Shown here in pieces: positions 10,601 through 17,986 of a DNA stretch of 64,000 nucleotides (positions within the stretch are counted from its first letter, which is position 1; each line of letters begins with the position of its first letter). Made by a program: the position numbers and the translations under genes. Source of the DNA: Anaerolineae bacterium (GTDB lineage: Bacteria; Chloroflexota; Anaerolineae; Promineifilales; Promineifilaceae); assembly GCA_020848035.1 (NCBI GenBank), contig JADLAX010000015.1, forward strand, positions 20,026 through 84,025, in the 5' to 3' direction. The notes beneath the pieces were generated by a model. It ran no database searches and was not told the DNA's origin. It worked only from the letters and a program-made list of their open reading frames with translations.

Positions 10601-10885
10601 GGTAACCTGGCCATAAGCGGAAAGGGTATCTTTGAGGGTACCAGCGTCGATGGATTCATCGACGGTGATAATAATGTTGACTTCTTCCAGTTCGCCAACT
10701 TCAACGCGATTCGCCGCAGCGGTCTTGTCGTTGGTGAAGGTGGAGTCAACGGTGACATCACCTGTGGCAGTGAGGCCCCCGTCCTGAGCGAAGCCAAGGG
10801 AAGCTGAGGAAAGAACCAGGACGAGTGTCAGCAGCGCCAGAAGCGTCAATGAAAGTACACTCTTTTTTGGGTTTTTCTTAAACAT
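7649..10885 (-). CDS. Secreted subtilisin-like (S8) serine protease
   Basis: A 1078-residue exported protease. A basic start (MFKKNPKKS) plus a hydrophobic stretch ending ASLGFAQ is a signal peptide. Residues about 70-135 resemble an I9 propeptide, then the catalytic domain shows GILDSGIW (Asp, ~169), DGHGSHTAS (His, ~252) and GTSMSSPH (Ser, ~568). A PA-type insert (about 380-500) sits between His and Ser, the architecture of C5a-peptidase and plant cucumisin-type subtilases. The C-terminal third is beta-rich (a DUF11/NEW-like segment near 755-800, then a jelly-roll-like region). The last 2 kb of the gene region (8.7-10.9 kb) lacks the ACGGCCGT octamer common elsewhere. Start follows CAGGAGAACAG. 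Confidence 0.93.
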   Translation of the reverse strand: MFKKNPKKSVLSLTLLALLTLVLVLSSASLGFAQDGGLTATGDVTVDSTFTNDKTAAANRVEVGELEEVNIIITVDESIDAGTLKDTLSAYGQVTYEYDTVFNGLAISRVSGANLDAITSLTGVTGIYLDQEFELNTDVGPQWIGAPTVWNALGGQENAGEGVIVGILDSGIWPENPSFSDPDPNGNAYDEPAQSYTCDLGSVQADGDDLGISFDCNNKIIGAYRFMATFEANRAFMADEFLTARDNDGHGSHTASTVAGNSNVDVNVLGNNMGLISGVAPRAQIIAYKVCGSVPGTSSCYGSDSVAAVEQAILDGVDVINFSIGGGTDPYNDIVEQAFSVAYDNGVFVSASAGNSGPGADTVAHRGPWTMTVAASTHDRGYVANVMLEADGETLTLDGVTITGGFGPAPVVMAADYGDALCLNPFAPGTFNGEIVVCERGINARVSKSFNAAEGGAGGMILYNPALQTLNTDSHWIPSIHIQNDAGAALLAFMAAHDDVMGTLSGGLKATVQGDVMASFSSRGGANQTLGISKPDVTAPGVNILAAYSPSVAEPIGVPSIHALLSGTSMSSPHTAGAGALLKALHPDWTPGQIKSALMLTATVDGVVKEDGVTPVDTYDVGSGRIDLNAAGNPGLSISETVDNFYLHEADLWNSNYPSLYFPSMPGQMTVQRTLHSELSYDAWWVLSVEAEDGLMVDVPAVVALRAGRDKTINIHVDASTVPVGEVRTAVVYMTHGDHELRFPITIVRDEAPVSIDKSCDSASLAPKEATECTITITNTSFDEANFNMSDLLPRGLYLVNGSVQNADQLSGRLLSASGTLFGAAPSIVDAAVDPLASPAGYLGLGGFSGSLVLTSSDESISNVTVPAFVYAGEVYNTIGVVSNGYIVVGGGTGADVNYINQPIPSEDAPNNVLAPFWTDLNPAFGGRILVNTLTDGVNSWIVVEWEGVSNYGDGELNTFQVWIGYSGFEDISFTYGPSISDGDGGFLTVGAENKYGNTGGQIYLDGVGDAPAPSYPNGSYEIDVFSTPGAPGETYTVTYQMYGRQPMDWTNCAELTTDLFEGTAVSCFSGEISNGAE

Positions 10886-11708
10886 CTGTTCTCCTGTTTT
10901 AATGATACGTTGTAAGGTTAAATGCTTTATCGGTTATCTTCCGAGTTTGTAATGGGTAGAAAGCGTTTCGTACTAGATCGGCGGTCATTTACCCAGTTAC
11001 TTGAGCAAACCGCGCCAGACTCAGCCAATGATTGACCAATTCTTGTGCAGTTTACTGAATTCAAACGGATGCTTGCTTTATATAATCACCTCCTTCGCAA
11101 TTCTGATTTCTAACTTTATTGGTGGGTGCATGGGTAACTTTTCATAGGCGTAGGACTGCCCAGAAAAGATCACTTGACTGAGTTGAACGTTTACCCGGTT
11201 CAGTGTATGGTCAAACAGCACCTTCCATGAGTTGATCCGTGAGTGTTTCTATGCTTGCGTCTTTAGACACAGACTTGATTTCTGGAAAACTTGTCTTTCT
11301 ATTTAACTGTTTTCAGCAATATCGTTAATTTGGGGCAGCTCTTAGTTCTTCTACTTCACGTGCTAAAATTACGCTACTCTGCTCTTTTGGGAAATTATGT
11401 ACAATGAGACTGGATTAACATATCTAGAGCAAATTACATTTACGCTTACGGAAAGATTTCGGATCGCAGGTACACAAGCTGTTAGGTGATTGTCTAATGT
11501 TATTCACGTTCCTTCTTTTTGACAATCTTTTTGGTTGAATGTTATGTTTTCTTTATGGAGGCGGCGGGCTGATTTGTGGTTATCGCGAGGGGCAATTTTG
11601 TGGAGAGGTGGGAGATGAGCCGTGGAATGACCGTAAATTTTTGGAGAAAAGCGTTAACGGCCGTGTTATAATCCCCGTCATTCAACTTGAAAAAGCAGAC
11701 ACTGACTG
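10886..11708. other. AT-rich intergenic region, no gene seen
   Basis: This 823-base gap lies between the divergent S8 protease and NACHT genes. I found no coding frame with a credible product and no tRNA. The minus strand carries AAGGAGGTGAT (about 11085-11095), a near-perfect Shine-Dalgarno, but no start codon at a usable distance. It is clearly AT-richer than its surroundings, and the only ACGGCCGT copy sits next to the NACHT -10 box. Confidence 0.6.
11667..11672 (+). promoter_or_regulatory. Candidate -10 box for the NACHT-HEAT gene
   Basis: TATAAT 36 bases before the ATG at 11709, immediately preceded by an ACGGCCGT palindrome (about 11657). No clear -35 and no Shine-Dalgarno are visible. 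Confidence 0.5.
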
Positions 11709-14129
11709 ATGCAACGATTCCAAAACTGGCAGTTTGACACCCTATCCTTTTTTCTCGGCCTGCTGTTGGGCGTGGTGCTAACTTACGGCGTGTTTCGCCT
11801 GCTGCCCTGGCTGCGGCGCACCTACGCCCGGGTGACTGGCTGGGTGCGTGAACGTATTGCCTACCTCCGTTCGGGTGTTTTGGTGCGCTACCTGGCCGAA
11901 ACGGCCGCTTACGCCAACACCCACCATCTGCTGACCCATGAGACGAATCTGAACACTCTTTTTGTAAGTCCCCGCCTGGTGGCCCCGCTGGAAGACCCTG
12001 CGCTGCGGCCGGATGATCGTGGCACAACCGCGTTTGGCTACCTGTGGCCAGAGTGGGCCAGGGGCATGGGGCTGCCCACGCCGCCGACGATGACCGTGAC
12101 GCAGCTGCTGCAAAACGGCCGTCGTGTCATCATCGCTGGCGAGCCGGGAGCGGGCAAAACCACCCTGCTGGCACACCTGGCCTGGCGCGTCGCCTCGGCC
12201 AGCAGTGAAGGCAGCGATGCGTCGCTGGTCAACACCCTGCCGGTGCTGGTGCACGTGGCCGAGCTGGGACTGGCGGCCGGGGGCGAAATGCAAGACGCCG
12301 AAGTTGTGCTGACCAGCGCCCTGCAAAAGCGGGCCAATCCGCTGACCAGCCCCGGAATTAAAGATTTGCTGCACCAGAAGCTCAAAGCTGGGCAGGTGCT
12401 GCTGCTGCTGGACGGCTGGGATGAGCTGGCCGTGCCCAAACGGCCGAATGTGGGCGAGTGGTTGGAAGCCCTGCTGCACAAATACAAACAAACCCAGGTG
12501 TTTGTCGCCGCCGGGCTGTCGGGGCATGGGCTGCTGCTGGAGCTGGATTTTACCTGGACGACGCTGCTGCCGTGGCGGCTGGGTGAAGTCGAGAGTTTTG
12601 CGACCCAGGCGACCCAGGCACTGTCCGTCAGCCAACCGCCGCGCCCGACCTATTTTTGGCAGCCGGGCCAAACGGCCGTGGCTACTACCCTCAATTTTGC
12701 CCTACGCAGTGTAGGAAAAGCGGCCTCGGAAGCAAAACGGCCGCTGCCCCTCTACGAACTGCTCCTGCAAAGCATTACGCGGCTTTCCGGTAAGCAGCCG
12801 CCCGACGACGAGACGCTCGCCTTTTGGCAGCAGCTGGCCTACCTGATGCTGCAAGATGGCAAGCTGGCGCTGGGAACTGCGGAGGTAACGGCCGTTATCA
12901 CCCCCCTGGCCACTGATGCCGAGGGGCAGGTCAATCGCACCCTGGTGGGCAAGCTGCAAAAATCGTTGAAGAGCAGCGCCCTGTTTGTCACCTGGGGCAA
13001 TGGCAGTGTTAGCTGTCGCGGTACGCTGTGGCGGGACTTCCTGGCGGCGGGTTACCTGGTGGCCCAGGCGGATGAAGCGGCGGTCGCGGCCCATCTGTAT
13101 GATGGCGAATGGGCCCAGGTGCTGCGTTTCTACGTGGCTCAGGTGAATCCAGCGCCGCTGGCCAAACAGCTGCTGCAAGGGCAAGACACCAGCCCGTCGC
13201 GGGAATCGGTATTCCAGGCGGCCTCCTGGCTGCCGCTGACGGCCGAAAAAGGGGAGTGGCGGCGGCAAACGATGATTTTGCTGGGGCAGATGATTCGGGC
13301 AGCGACCTCGTTTACCAATGTGCTGCGCCACCGGGCGATGGCCGCGATGGCCCACTCGAACGAGCCGGGGGTGACGGCTTTTGTCACGCAGCTGCTGGAG
13401 CGATCGGACCCGTTTTTGCGGCAGATTGGCGCGGCGGCCCTGGCCCGACTGGGCAGCGACCAGGCGATCGAGCAGCTGGCCGGTTTATTGACCGATGGGG
13501 ACGAATGGGTGCGGCAAACGGCCGTCTCCGGCCTGTTGTTGCAGCAGCATCACCCCCTGGCAGAACGGCCGCTGCTGGCGGCGCTGCTCAGCGACGATGA
13601 GGTGCTCAGCCGAACGGTGGCCGAAGGGCTGGCCTTGAACGGGGCGCGCGGTGCGGAAATTTTGAAGGAAGCGCTGAGTGATGACGATGTGCAGGTGCGC
13701 CGGGCGGCGGTGCTGGGGCTGTCTTTGCTGGATGCGCCCTGGGTAGAAAAGCAGCTCATCCAGGTGGAGCGGCACGACGACGAGTGGTACGTGCGCTCGG
13801 CGGCCAACGGGGCGCTGGAGGCGCTGCGGGCGCGGCGCAAGGCGGCGCGTTGGGAACCACCCAATCCGGCCGATCAGCGCTGGCTGACGATGGCCTACCG
13901 GCGTGACGGCAGCATTGTGCCCGACGGCGCAGCGGCACTGCCGTTCCTGGTGCAGCTCATTAGCGAATCGGACGATACCAAACTGCGGGCGGCGGCGGCG
14001 ACGCTGCTCAGCCACCTGCCCGCGTTGGATGCGATACCGGCGTTGGAAACGGCCGTGCGCGACACCGATTTCCGCGTGAGCGAGGCGGCCTTTACCACCC
14101 TCTGCCACCTGCGCCGCGCCTACGGGTAA
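11709..14129 (+). CDS. Membrane-anchored NACHT-like NTPase with HEAT repeats
   Basis: An 806-residue protein with an N-terminal membrane helix (FFLGLLLGVVLTYGVF, residues 15-30), a NACHT-type P-loop domain with Walker A GEPGAGKTT near 145 and Walker B LLLLDGWDEL near 231, a winged-helix-like middle with RDFLAAGYLVA near 440 (the segment many NACHT proteins end their STAND module with), and HEAT/PBS-lyase-like repeats from about 535 to the end (for example AALARLGSDQAIEQLAGLL and AVLGLSLLDAPWVEKQL). STAND NTPases act as signal-dependent switches; the repeats are the likely sensor. The membrane anchor at the N-terminus occupies the usual effector position. It is a single gene bounded by terminators. 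A defence role is possible but unproven. Confidence 0.82.
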   Translation: MQRFQNWQFDTLSFFLGLLLGVVLTYGVFRLLPWLRRTYARVTGWVRERIAYLRSGVLVRYLAETAAYANTHHLLTHETNLNTLFVSPRLVAPLEDPALRPDDRGTTAFGYLWPEWARGMGLPTPPTMTVTQLLQNGRRVIIAGEPGAGKTTLLAHLAWRVASASSEGSDASLVNTLPVLVHVAELGLAAGGEMQDAEVVLTSALQKRANPLTSPGIKDLLHQKLKAGQVLLLLDGWDELAVPKRPNVGEWLEALLHKYKQTQVFVAAGLSGHGLLLELDFTWTTLLPWRLGEVESFATQATQALSVSQPPRPTYFWQPGQTAVATTLNFALRSVGKAASEAKRPLPLYELLLQSITRLSGKQPPDDETLAFWQQLAYLMLQDGKLALGTAEVTAVITPLATDAEGQVNRTLVGKLQKSLKSSALFVTWGNGSVSCRGTLWRDFLAAGYLVAQADEAAVAAHLYDGEWAQVLRFYVAQVNPAPLAKQLLQGQDTSPSRESVFQAASWLPLTAEKGEWRRQTMILLGQMIRAATSFTNVLRHRAMAAMAHSNEPGVTAFVTQLLERSDPFLRQIGAAALARLGSDQAIEQLAGLLTDGDEWVRQTAVSGLLLQQHHPLAERPLLAALLSDDEVLSRTVAEGLALNGARGAEILKEALSDDDVQVRRAAVLGLSLLDAPWVEKQLIQVERHDDEWYVRSAANGALEALRARRKAARWEPPNPADQRWLTMAYRRDGSIVPDGAAALPFLVQLISESDDTKLRAAAATLLSHLPALDAIPALETAVRDTDFRVSEAAFTTLCHLRRAYG

Positions 14130-14131
14130 AG

Positions 14132-14160
14132 GTAGAGACGTTGCATGGCAACGTCTCTAC
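14132..14160. repeat. Perfect 13-bp inverted repeat after the NACHT gene
   Basis: GTAGAGACGTTGC and its exact complement separated by ATG. It has no T-run, so it is more likely a dispersed palindromic repeat than a terminator; the real terminator follows directly. Confidence 0.75.
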
Positions 14161-14170
14161 GACACAAGCA

Positions 14171-14207
14171 AAAAAGCGCTCCTCAAACTTGAAGAGCGCT
14201 TTTTTTC
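14171..14207. terminator. Bidirectional terminator between NACHT and fasciclin genes
   Basis: An AGCGCTCCTC / GAAGAGCGCT stem with one mismatch, flanked by AAAAA and TTTTTTT. It serves the two convergent genes. Confidence 0.88.
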
Positions 14208-14247
14208 TTTTCACTTCTTACTTTTTACTTCTTACTTCTTCCCCGCC
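14206..14247. repeat. ACTTCTTA-word repeat
   Basis: Iterates CTTTTCACTTCTTACTTTTT-type words, the complement of the AAGTGAAAAGT family seen at 21436-21517 and 35392-35418. It abuts the stop of the fasciclin gene. Confidence 0.7.
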
Positions 14248-15219
14248 TTACTCTTTCGGCCACGGACCCAGGATGACGGTGTCTACCGCGTGAATCACGC
14301 CGTTGCTGGCGTTGATGTCGGCGATGATGACTTTGGCGTCGTCGTTGACATACAGATTGCCGTCAAAGAATTTCAGGCCAGCTTTTTCACCGCTCACCAT
14401 GGTGACGTCACCGAGCAAGGTTAACGCTTTGTCGGAGAAGACTTCGCCTTCGATGACATGGTAGAGCAGAATGCGGGTCAGTTCCACCTCGTTGAAGGTG
14501 GTGGCGATGTTGTCGGCGTTGAGACCCAGCTTGGCGAAGGCGGCATCGGTCGGGGCGAAGACGGTCCATTCACCACCAGAGAGCGTGTCGGCCAGGCCAA
14601 CGGCCGTAACCGCCGCAACGAGGGTGTCAAAACGGCCGTCGCTCACCGCAATATCCACAATCGTGCCCGTGCTGCTGGTGGCAGCGCTGCTGCTGGAGCC
14701 ACTGCTGGCCGGGGCCGCTTCTTTGGGCCACGGGCCAAGGATCACGGTGTCTACCGCGTGGATGATGCCGTTGGCGGCGTCGATGTCGGCAATGATGACT
14801 TTTGAGTCGTCGTTGACGTACAGGTCACCCTGGAAGAACTTCAGCCCGGCGCGTGCGCCATTGGCCATGGTCACATCACCGAGCGCGGTCAGCGCCTTCT
14901 CGGAGGAAACCTCGCCGTTGATGACGTGGTAGAGCAGGATATCGGTCAGCTCTTCCTTGCTGAAGGCGGTGGCGATGTTGTCGGCATTGAGGCCCAGCTT
15001 GGCGAAGGCATCATCGGTGGGGGCAAAGACGGTCCATTCGCCGCTAGAGAGCGTATCAACCAGGTCGGCGGCGACCACGGCGGCGACCAGCGTTTCAAAG
15101 CGATCGTCGCCAATGGCAATTTCCGCGATGGTTTGGTCACCGTCGGCAGCGACCGACGGCACCAAAATTCCAAAGAGCAAGGCTAAAGCCAGTAAAGATT
15201 GAAGCACAACTTTTTTCAT
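14248..15219 (-). CDS. Secreted protein with two fasciclin (FAS1) domains
   Basis: A 323-residue exported protein. The start chosen is the ATG at 15219 (MKKVVLQSLLALALLFGILVPSVAA, a clear signal peptide; AGGGAGAAA just upstream), not the longer open frame to 15336. Two FAS1 domains (about residues 28-165 and 186-323) are near-copies of each other: both contain EWTVFAPTD, AFAKLGLNADNIAT, LLYHVI and GVIHAVDTVILGPWPKE-like stretches. They are joined by a serine/alanine linker. FAS1 domains mediate adhesion at the cell surface or in biofilm. The strong similarity indicates an internal tandem duplication. Confidence 0.93.
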   Translation of the reverse strand: MKKVVLQSLLALALLFGILVPSVAADGDQTIAEIAIGDDRFETLVAAVVAADLVDTLSSGEWTVFAPTDDAFAKLGLNADNIATAFSKEELTDILLYHVINGEVSSEKALTALGDVTMANGARAGLKFFQGDLYVNDDSKVIIADIDAANGIIHAVDTVILGPWPKEAAPASSGSSSSAATSSTGTIVDIAVSDGRFDTLVAAVTAVGLADTLSGGEWTVFAPTDAAFAKLGLNADNIATTFNEVELTRILLYHVIEGEVFSDKALTLLGDVTMVSGEKAGLKFFDGNLYVNDDAKVIIADINASNGVIHAVDTVILGPWPKE

Positions 15220-15426
15220 TTTTTCTCCCTTAAGCAAATATTTTTTATTCGAGATATGTAGACAATACCTCGACAGTGTACAGCTTTTGTCTATGTATTG
15301 ACAACATTTTTCAAACGCAATTAACAATTCCCTCATTTTTTGGCAGAGGCTTGCTGCTCAAAGAAGAAACTGTGTTTGTGGATGATGGGAAGAGAAAAAA
15401 GAGAGGAAACGGGGGTTACGGCCGTT

Positions 15427-15632
15427 ATGGATCCCGATCTTGAGCTGGCCCGACGCAAGGTGGAAAGGAATGCGAGGAGGTGGGTATACGGCCGTTGATT
15501 GACCAACTCAGCTTCATCGAAGACAAACAGCGCTGGGGCTACCTGTTCCGTTTCGGCTTTTTTGAAATCAAACAGCCAGATTTTGAGTTGATTGCCAGGA
15601 ATATGGGCATTCTAGAAGAAACAAATGGTTAA
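15427..15632 (+). pseudogene. Possible frameshifted remnant of a small gene
   Basis: A 23-codon frame from the ATG at 15427 (MDPDLELARRKVERNARRW) stops at 15498, and a second frame opening at the overlapping TTG (15495) runs 45 codons to 15632 with a protein-like composition (DKQRWGYLFRFGFFEIKQP). The switch lies at an ACGGCCGT copy. I do not recognise the family. It could be two chance frames. The rest of 15220-15653 holds only the fasciclin leader. Confidence 0.3.
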
Positions 15633-15653
15633 TAATAAGAGCGCAAGACCAAT

Positions 15654-15998
15654 CTAAGAGCTGCCCCACCAAAGCACCATTGCTCCTGCGGTGTTTAGTA
15701 GACAGAAAACAACGGCGATGTAAGCTGGTAAGAGAATACCAAAGATAAAAAGCTTTCTGTATTGAATTGTGCTGTCTCTTTTTTGGGTAAAAAAGTACGC
15801 GGTAAGGATTGCAGCCCAGAGCAGAGAAATTATTAAAGGTACAACCAGGGTGATATCATGCGTCATCCCCCTGGCAAATGTGTAATCATCAAGAGTAAGT
15901 GGCCAATAAATCGTGACCCAAATATAAAACAGCAGCGCCGCTTTTTTACGCGTGCTGAAATCTTCAAATAGGATAGGTGCTTTATCGTATTGTTTCAT
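15654..15998 (-). CDS. Small membrane protein, function unknown
   Basis: 114 residues from the ATG at 15998 (MKQYDKAPILFEDF); a TTG start at 16028 is also possible and would overlap the previous gene. About three membrane helices are visible (LLFYIWVTIYWPLTL, ITLVVPLIISLLWAAILTAYF, LFIFGILLPAYIAVVF). I do not recognise the family. It is AT-richer than the flanking genes and carries no ACGGCCGT, as do the next two genes upstream, which suggests a foreign block. Confidence 0.6.
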   Translation of the reverse strand: MKQYDKAPILFEDFSTRKKAALLFYIWVTIYWPLTLDDYTFARGMTHDITLVVPLIISLLWAAILTAYFFTQKRDSTIQYRKLFIFGILLPAYIAVVFCLLNTAGAMVLWWGSS

Positions 15999-16012
15999 GA
16001 GTAAATTTTGCC

Positions 16013-16294
16013 TTAAACCATTGAGCAATTTGCCTGAACCCTTCTGCCATTTTTTTTACGCTCTACAATAATCATGGCGATTAGGCCAATTAATGTCAGG
16101 TGATTGTTTTGCAGGAATGCGTTTTCTGCAAAACCAGATGGCGCAAACCAATAAAAAACTTGCACGAGGCCAGCAATACTGAATAAAAGCAGCGGCAACG
16201 TTTTCCACTTTAAAGTTAGAATCGCAAGCACAGTACCGCCCAAGCAGAGCAAACCCAGTCCGACAGTCAAACAATTTATCAGAAATGTAACCAT
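16013..16294 (-). CDS. Small membrane protein, function unknown
   Basis: 93 residues from the ATG at 16294 (MVTFLINCLTVGLGLLC), which has a weak GGAAAAC upstream; a longer form from 16327 is open but lacks any ribosome site. Three hydrophobic segments fill most of the protein, and the tail is basic (VERKKNGRRVQ). It lies between two similar small membrane protein genes on the same strand. No family recognised. Confidence 0.55.
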   Translation of the reverse strand: MVTFLINCLTVGLGLLCLGGTVLAILTLKWKTLPLLLFSIAGLVQVFYWFAPSGFAENAFLQNNHLTLIGLIAMIIVERKKNGRRVQANCSMV

Positions 16295-16377
16295 GTTGTT
16301 TTCCAAACACGAAAAAAGGGCCGCCATTGAAAATTAAACAATTGTCGATGAAGCTCATCGAATTTTCCCCTTGGTGT

Positions 16378-16704
16378 TTATAGGCTCAAAAGCAGGTAAA
16401 CAACGTAGCCCTGGAATACAAGGCAGAAGCTCAGGAAAGCCCCTGTAAAGATTTGTGTTGGAAAGCGCATATTTTGTGAGAATGGCAGCCTCAAGGCAGC
16501 GATAACTACAAGTTCAATCACAAAAATTGAGCCAAGAATGTTGAAAAACAAATTGCTTTGAGTATCTGGGTGTAGATTTTTGGAAAAATAATATAGGTAG
16601 TTGCTGCCAAGCATAAACGCAACCCCCCATAATCCACTTAGACCATAAACAAATCGGGGAATACGTTGGAAGTTTTCTTTGAGATTTTTCAAATAGTTGT
16701 TCAT
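16378..16704 (-). CDS. Small membrane protein, function unknown
   Basis: 108 residues with a basic amphipathic start (MNNYLKNLKENFQRIPRF) and three hydrophobic segments (VYGLSGLWGVAFMLGSNYLYY, LFFNILGSIFVIELVVIAAL, IFTGAFLSFCLVFQGYVVYL). It is the first of three small membrane genes in a low-GC block. No Shine-Dalgarno is evident. No family recognised. Confidence 0.55.
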   Translation of the reverse strand: MNNYLKNLKENFQRIPRFVYGLSGLWGVAFMLGSNYLYYFSKNLHPDTQSNLFFNILGSIFVIELVVIAALRLPFSQNMRFPTQIFTGAFLSFCLVFQGYVVYLLLSL

Positions 16705-16996
16705 TTTAGGTATGGATAGAGCCCTAAAAGCGCGACGGATTCTTAGGGCAAATGTATACTGGTCTGCAAAGAAGTTTAGCTTGTTGCAGGCGTTGGTGTC
16801 AATCGAGTTTTATCACCAATTTACTTTGGTCGGTGGGTGATTTTAGTAGATGTCTGGGTGCCATACCCGCCTCGTTGTCTGAAGCGACACTCTCTTACCA
16901 AGCTGCCGATTGGCACAGGGAAAAAGCTAATAACACCCAAAGAGTCTGGTATGGTTACCAAAAATCCCAATTCGTTGAATCACCCTGCGGGTTTGT
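16705..16996. other. Gap with no supported gene
   Basis: Contains a short CCCTAA...TTAGGG hairpin near 16730-16750 and otherwise AT-rich sequence without a credible frame. It may be debris at the edge of the low-GC block. Confidence 0.5.
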
Positions 16997-17986
16997 TTAC
17001 TCGACAAAATCTTTGATGAAGGAGAAGATGAACCGCTCGGCTTCGTAGCGCCCCTGGACCACGTCCCACAGCCCCTTGGCCAGCGGAATGGAGATGTGCA
17101 GCTTTTCCGCCACGTAGAGCATGACTTTGAGCGTGTTGTACCCCTCCGGCAGCACGCCCATCTTCGCCTGAATTTCCTCGCGCGACAGGCCTTGTGCCAG
17201 CAGGACGCCCATGTGCCGGTTGTGGCTGTGTTCGCTGAGCGAGGTGGCCAGCAAATCCCCCATGCCGGAGAGGTAGAGGAAAGTTTCGATCTCCGCACCC
17301 ATGGCCACGCCCATGCGGGCAATCTCCTCCATGGCGATGGTCAGGTAGACGGCGCGAAAGTTGATGCTGGGAATCTGTTTGCCGTCGAACAGCCCCAGGC
17401 CGATGGCATAGATATTTTTCAGGATGCCGCCCAGCTCTACACCGACCGCATCGTGGGAAAAGCGGGTGCGGAAATGATCGTTGTCCAGCAGCTTGGCGAC
17501 CTTGAGCAGGTGGTGACGGCCGTCACCGGCCAACACCACCACCGTGGGCATGCCGCGAGCAAATTCGTTGGCAATGGAGGGGCCAGACAGCATCACCCGG
17601 GGGTGGTCGGGAAAGTTGGCCGTGAGCGTCTGAAAGGAGGTGAGGCCGGTTTTCTGGTCGATGCCTTTAGCCATGTTCACCAGCACGATGTCTGGGCTGA
17701 TGGCTTCCCTTATGGGCAGCAGGGTGCTTTCAATAAAAGCGGAAGGAATGGCAATAAACACCACTTCACTGTGTTGGAAAACGGCCGTTAACTCATTCGT
17801 CGCGCGCAGTTGAAGGTGCAAGGGGACGTCGGCCAGGAAACGGCCGTTGCGGTGCGTCTCGTTGATTTCGTCCACCACCGCCTGTTGATATTCCCAGCCC
17901 AGCACCTCGTGACCGTTTTGGGCAATTAAGTTGCCCACGGCCGTTCCCAAATTGCCTAACCCAATTAAACCAACCTTCATTGTCAT
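16997..17986 (-). CDS. gpsA: Glycerol-3-phosphate dehydrogenase [NAD(P)+]
   Basis: Makes sn-glycerol-3-phosphate from dihydroxyacetone phosphate for phospholipids. The 329-residue length is normal. Motifs: GLGNLGTAVGNLIAQNGHEVLGWE (NAD-binding, residues 8-31), VNMAKGID near 103, LSGPSIANEFARGMPT near 133 and GVELGGILKNIYAIGLGL near 185 with the catalytic lysine. Its ATG overlaps the stop of the upstream hydrolase gene by one base (TAATG), so translation is probably coupled. Confidence 0.95.
   Translation of the reverse strand: MTMKVGLIGLGNLGTAVGNLIAQNGHEVLGWEYQQAVVDEINETHRNGRFLADVPLHLQLRATNELTAVFQHSEVVFIAIPSAFIESTLLPIREAISPDIVLVNMAKGIDQKTGLTSFQTLTANFPDHPRVMLSGPSIANEFARGMPTVVVLAGDGRHHLLKVAKLLDNDHFRTRFSHDAVGVELGGILKNIYAIGLGLFDGKQIPSINFRAVYLTIAMEEIARMGVAMGAEIETFLYLSGMGDLLATSLSEHSHNRHMGVLLAQGLSREEIQAKMGVLPEGYNTLKVMLYVAEKLHISIPLAKGLWDVVQGRYEAERFIFSFIKDFVE

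Noticed and set aside
11084..11096. Strong Shine-Dalgarno (AAGGAGGTGAT) on the minus strand
   Set aside because: No ATG, GTG or TTG at a usable distance opens a frame of more than a few codons; probably chance in AT-rich sequence.
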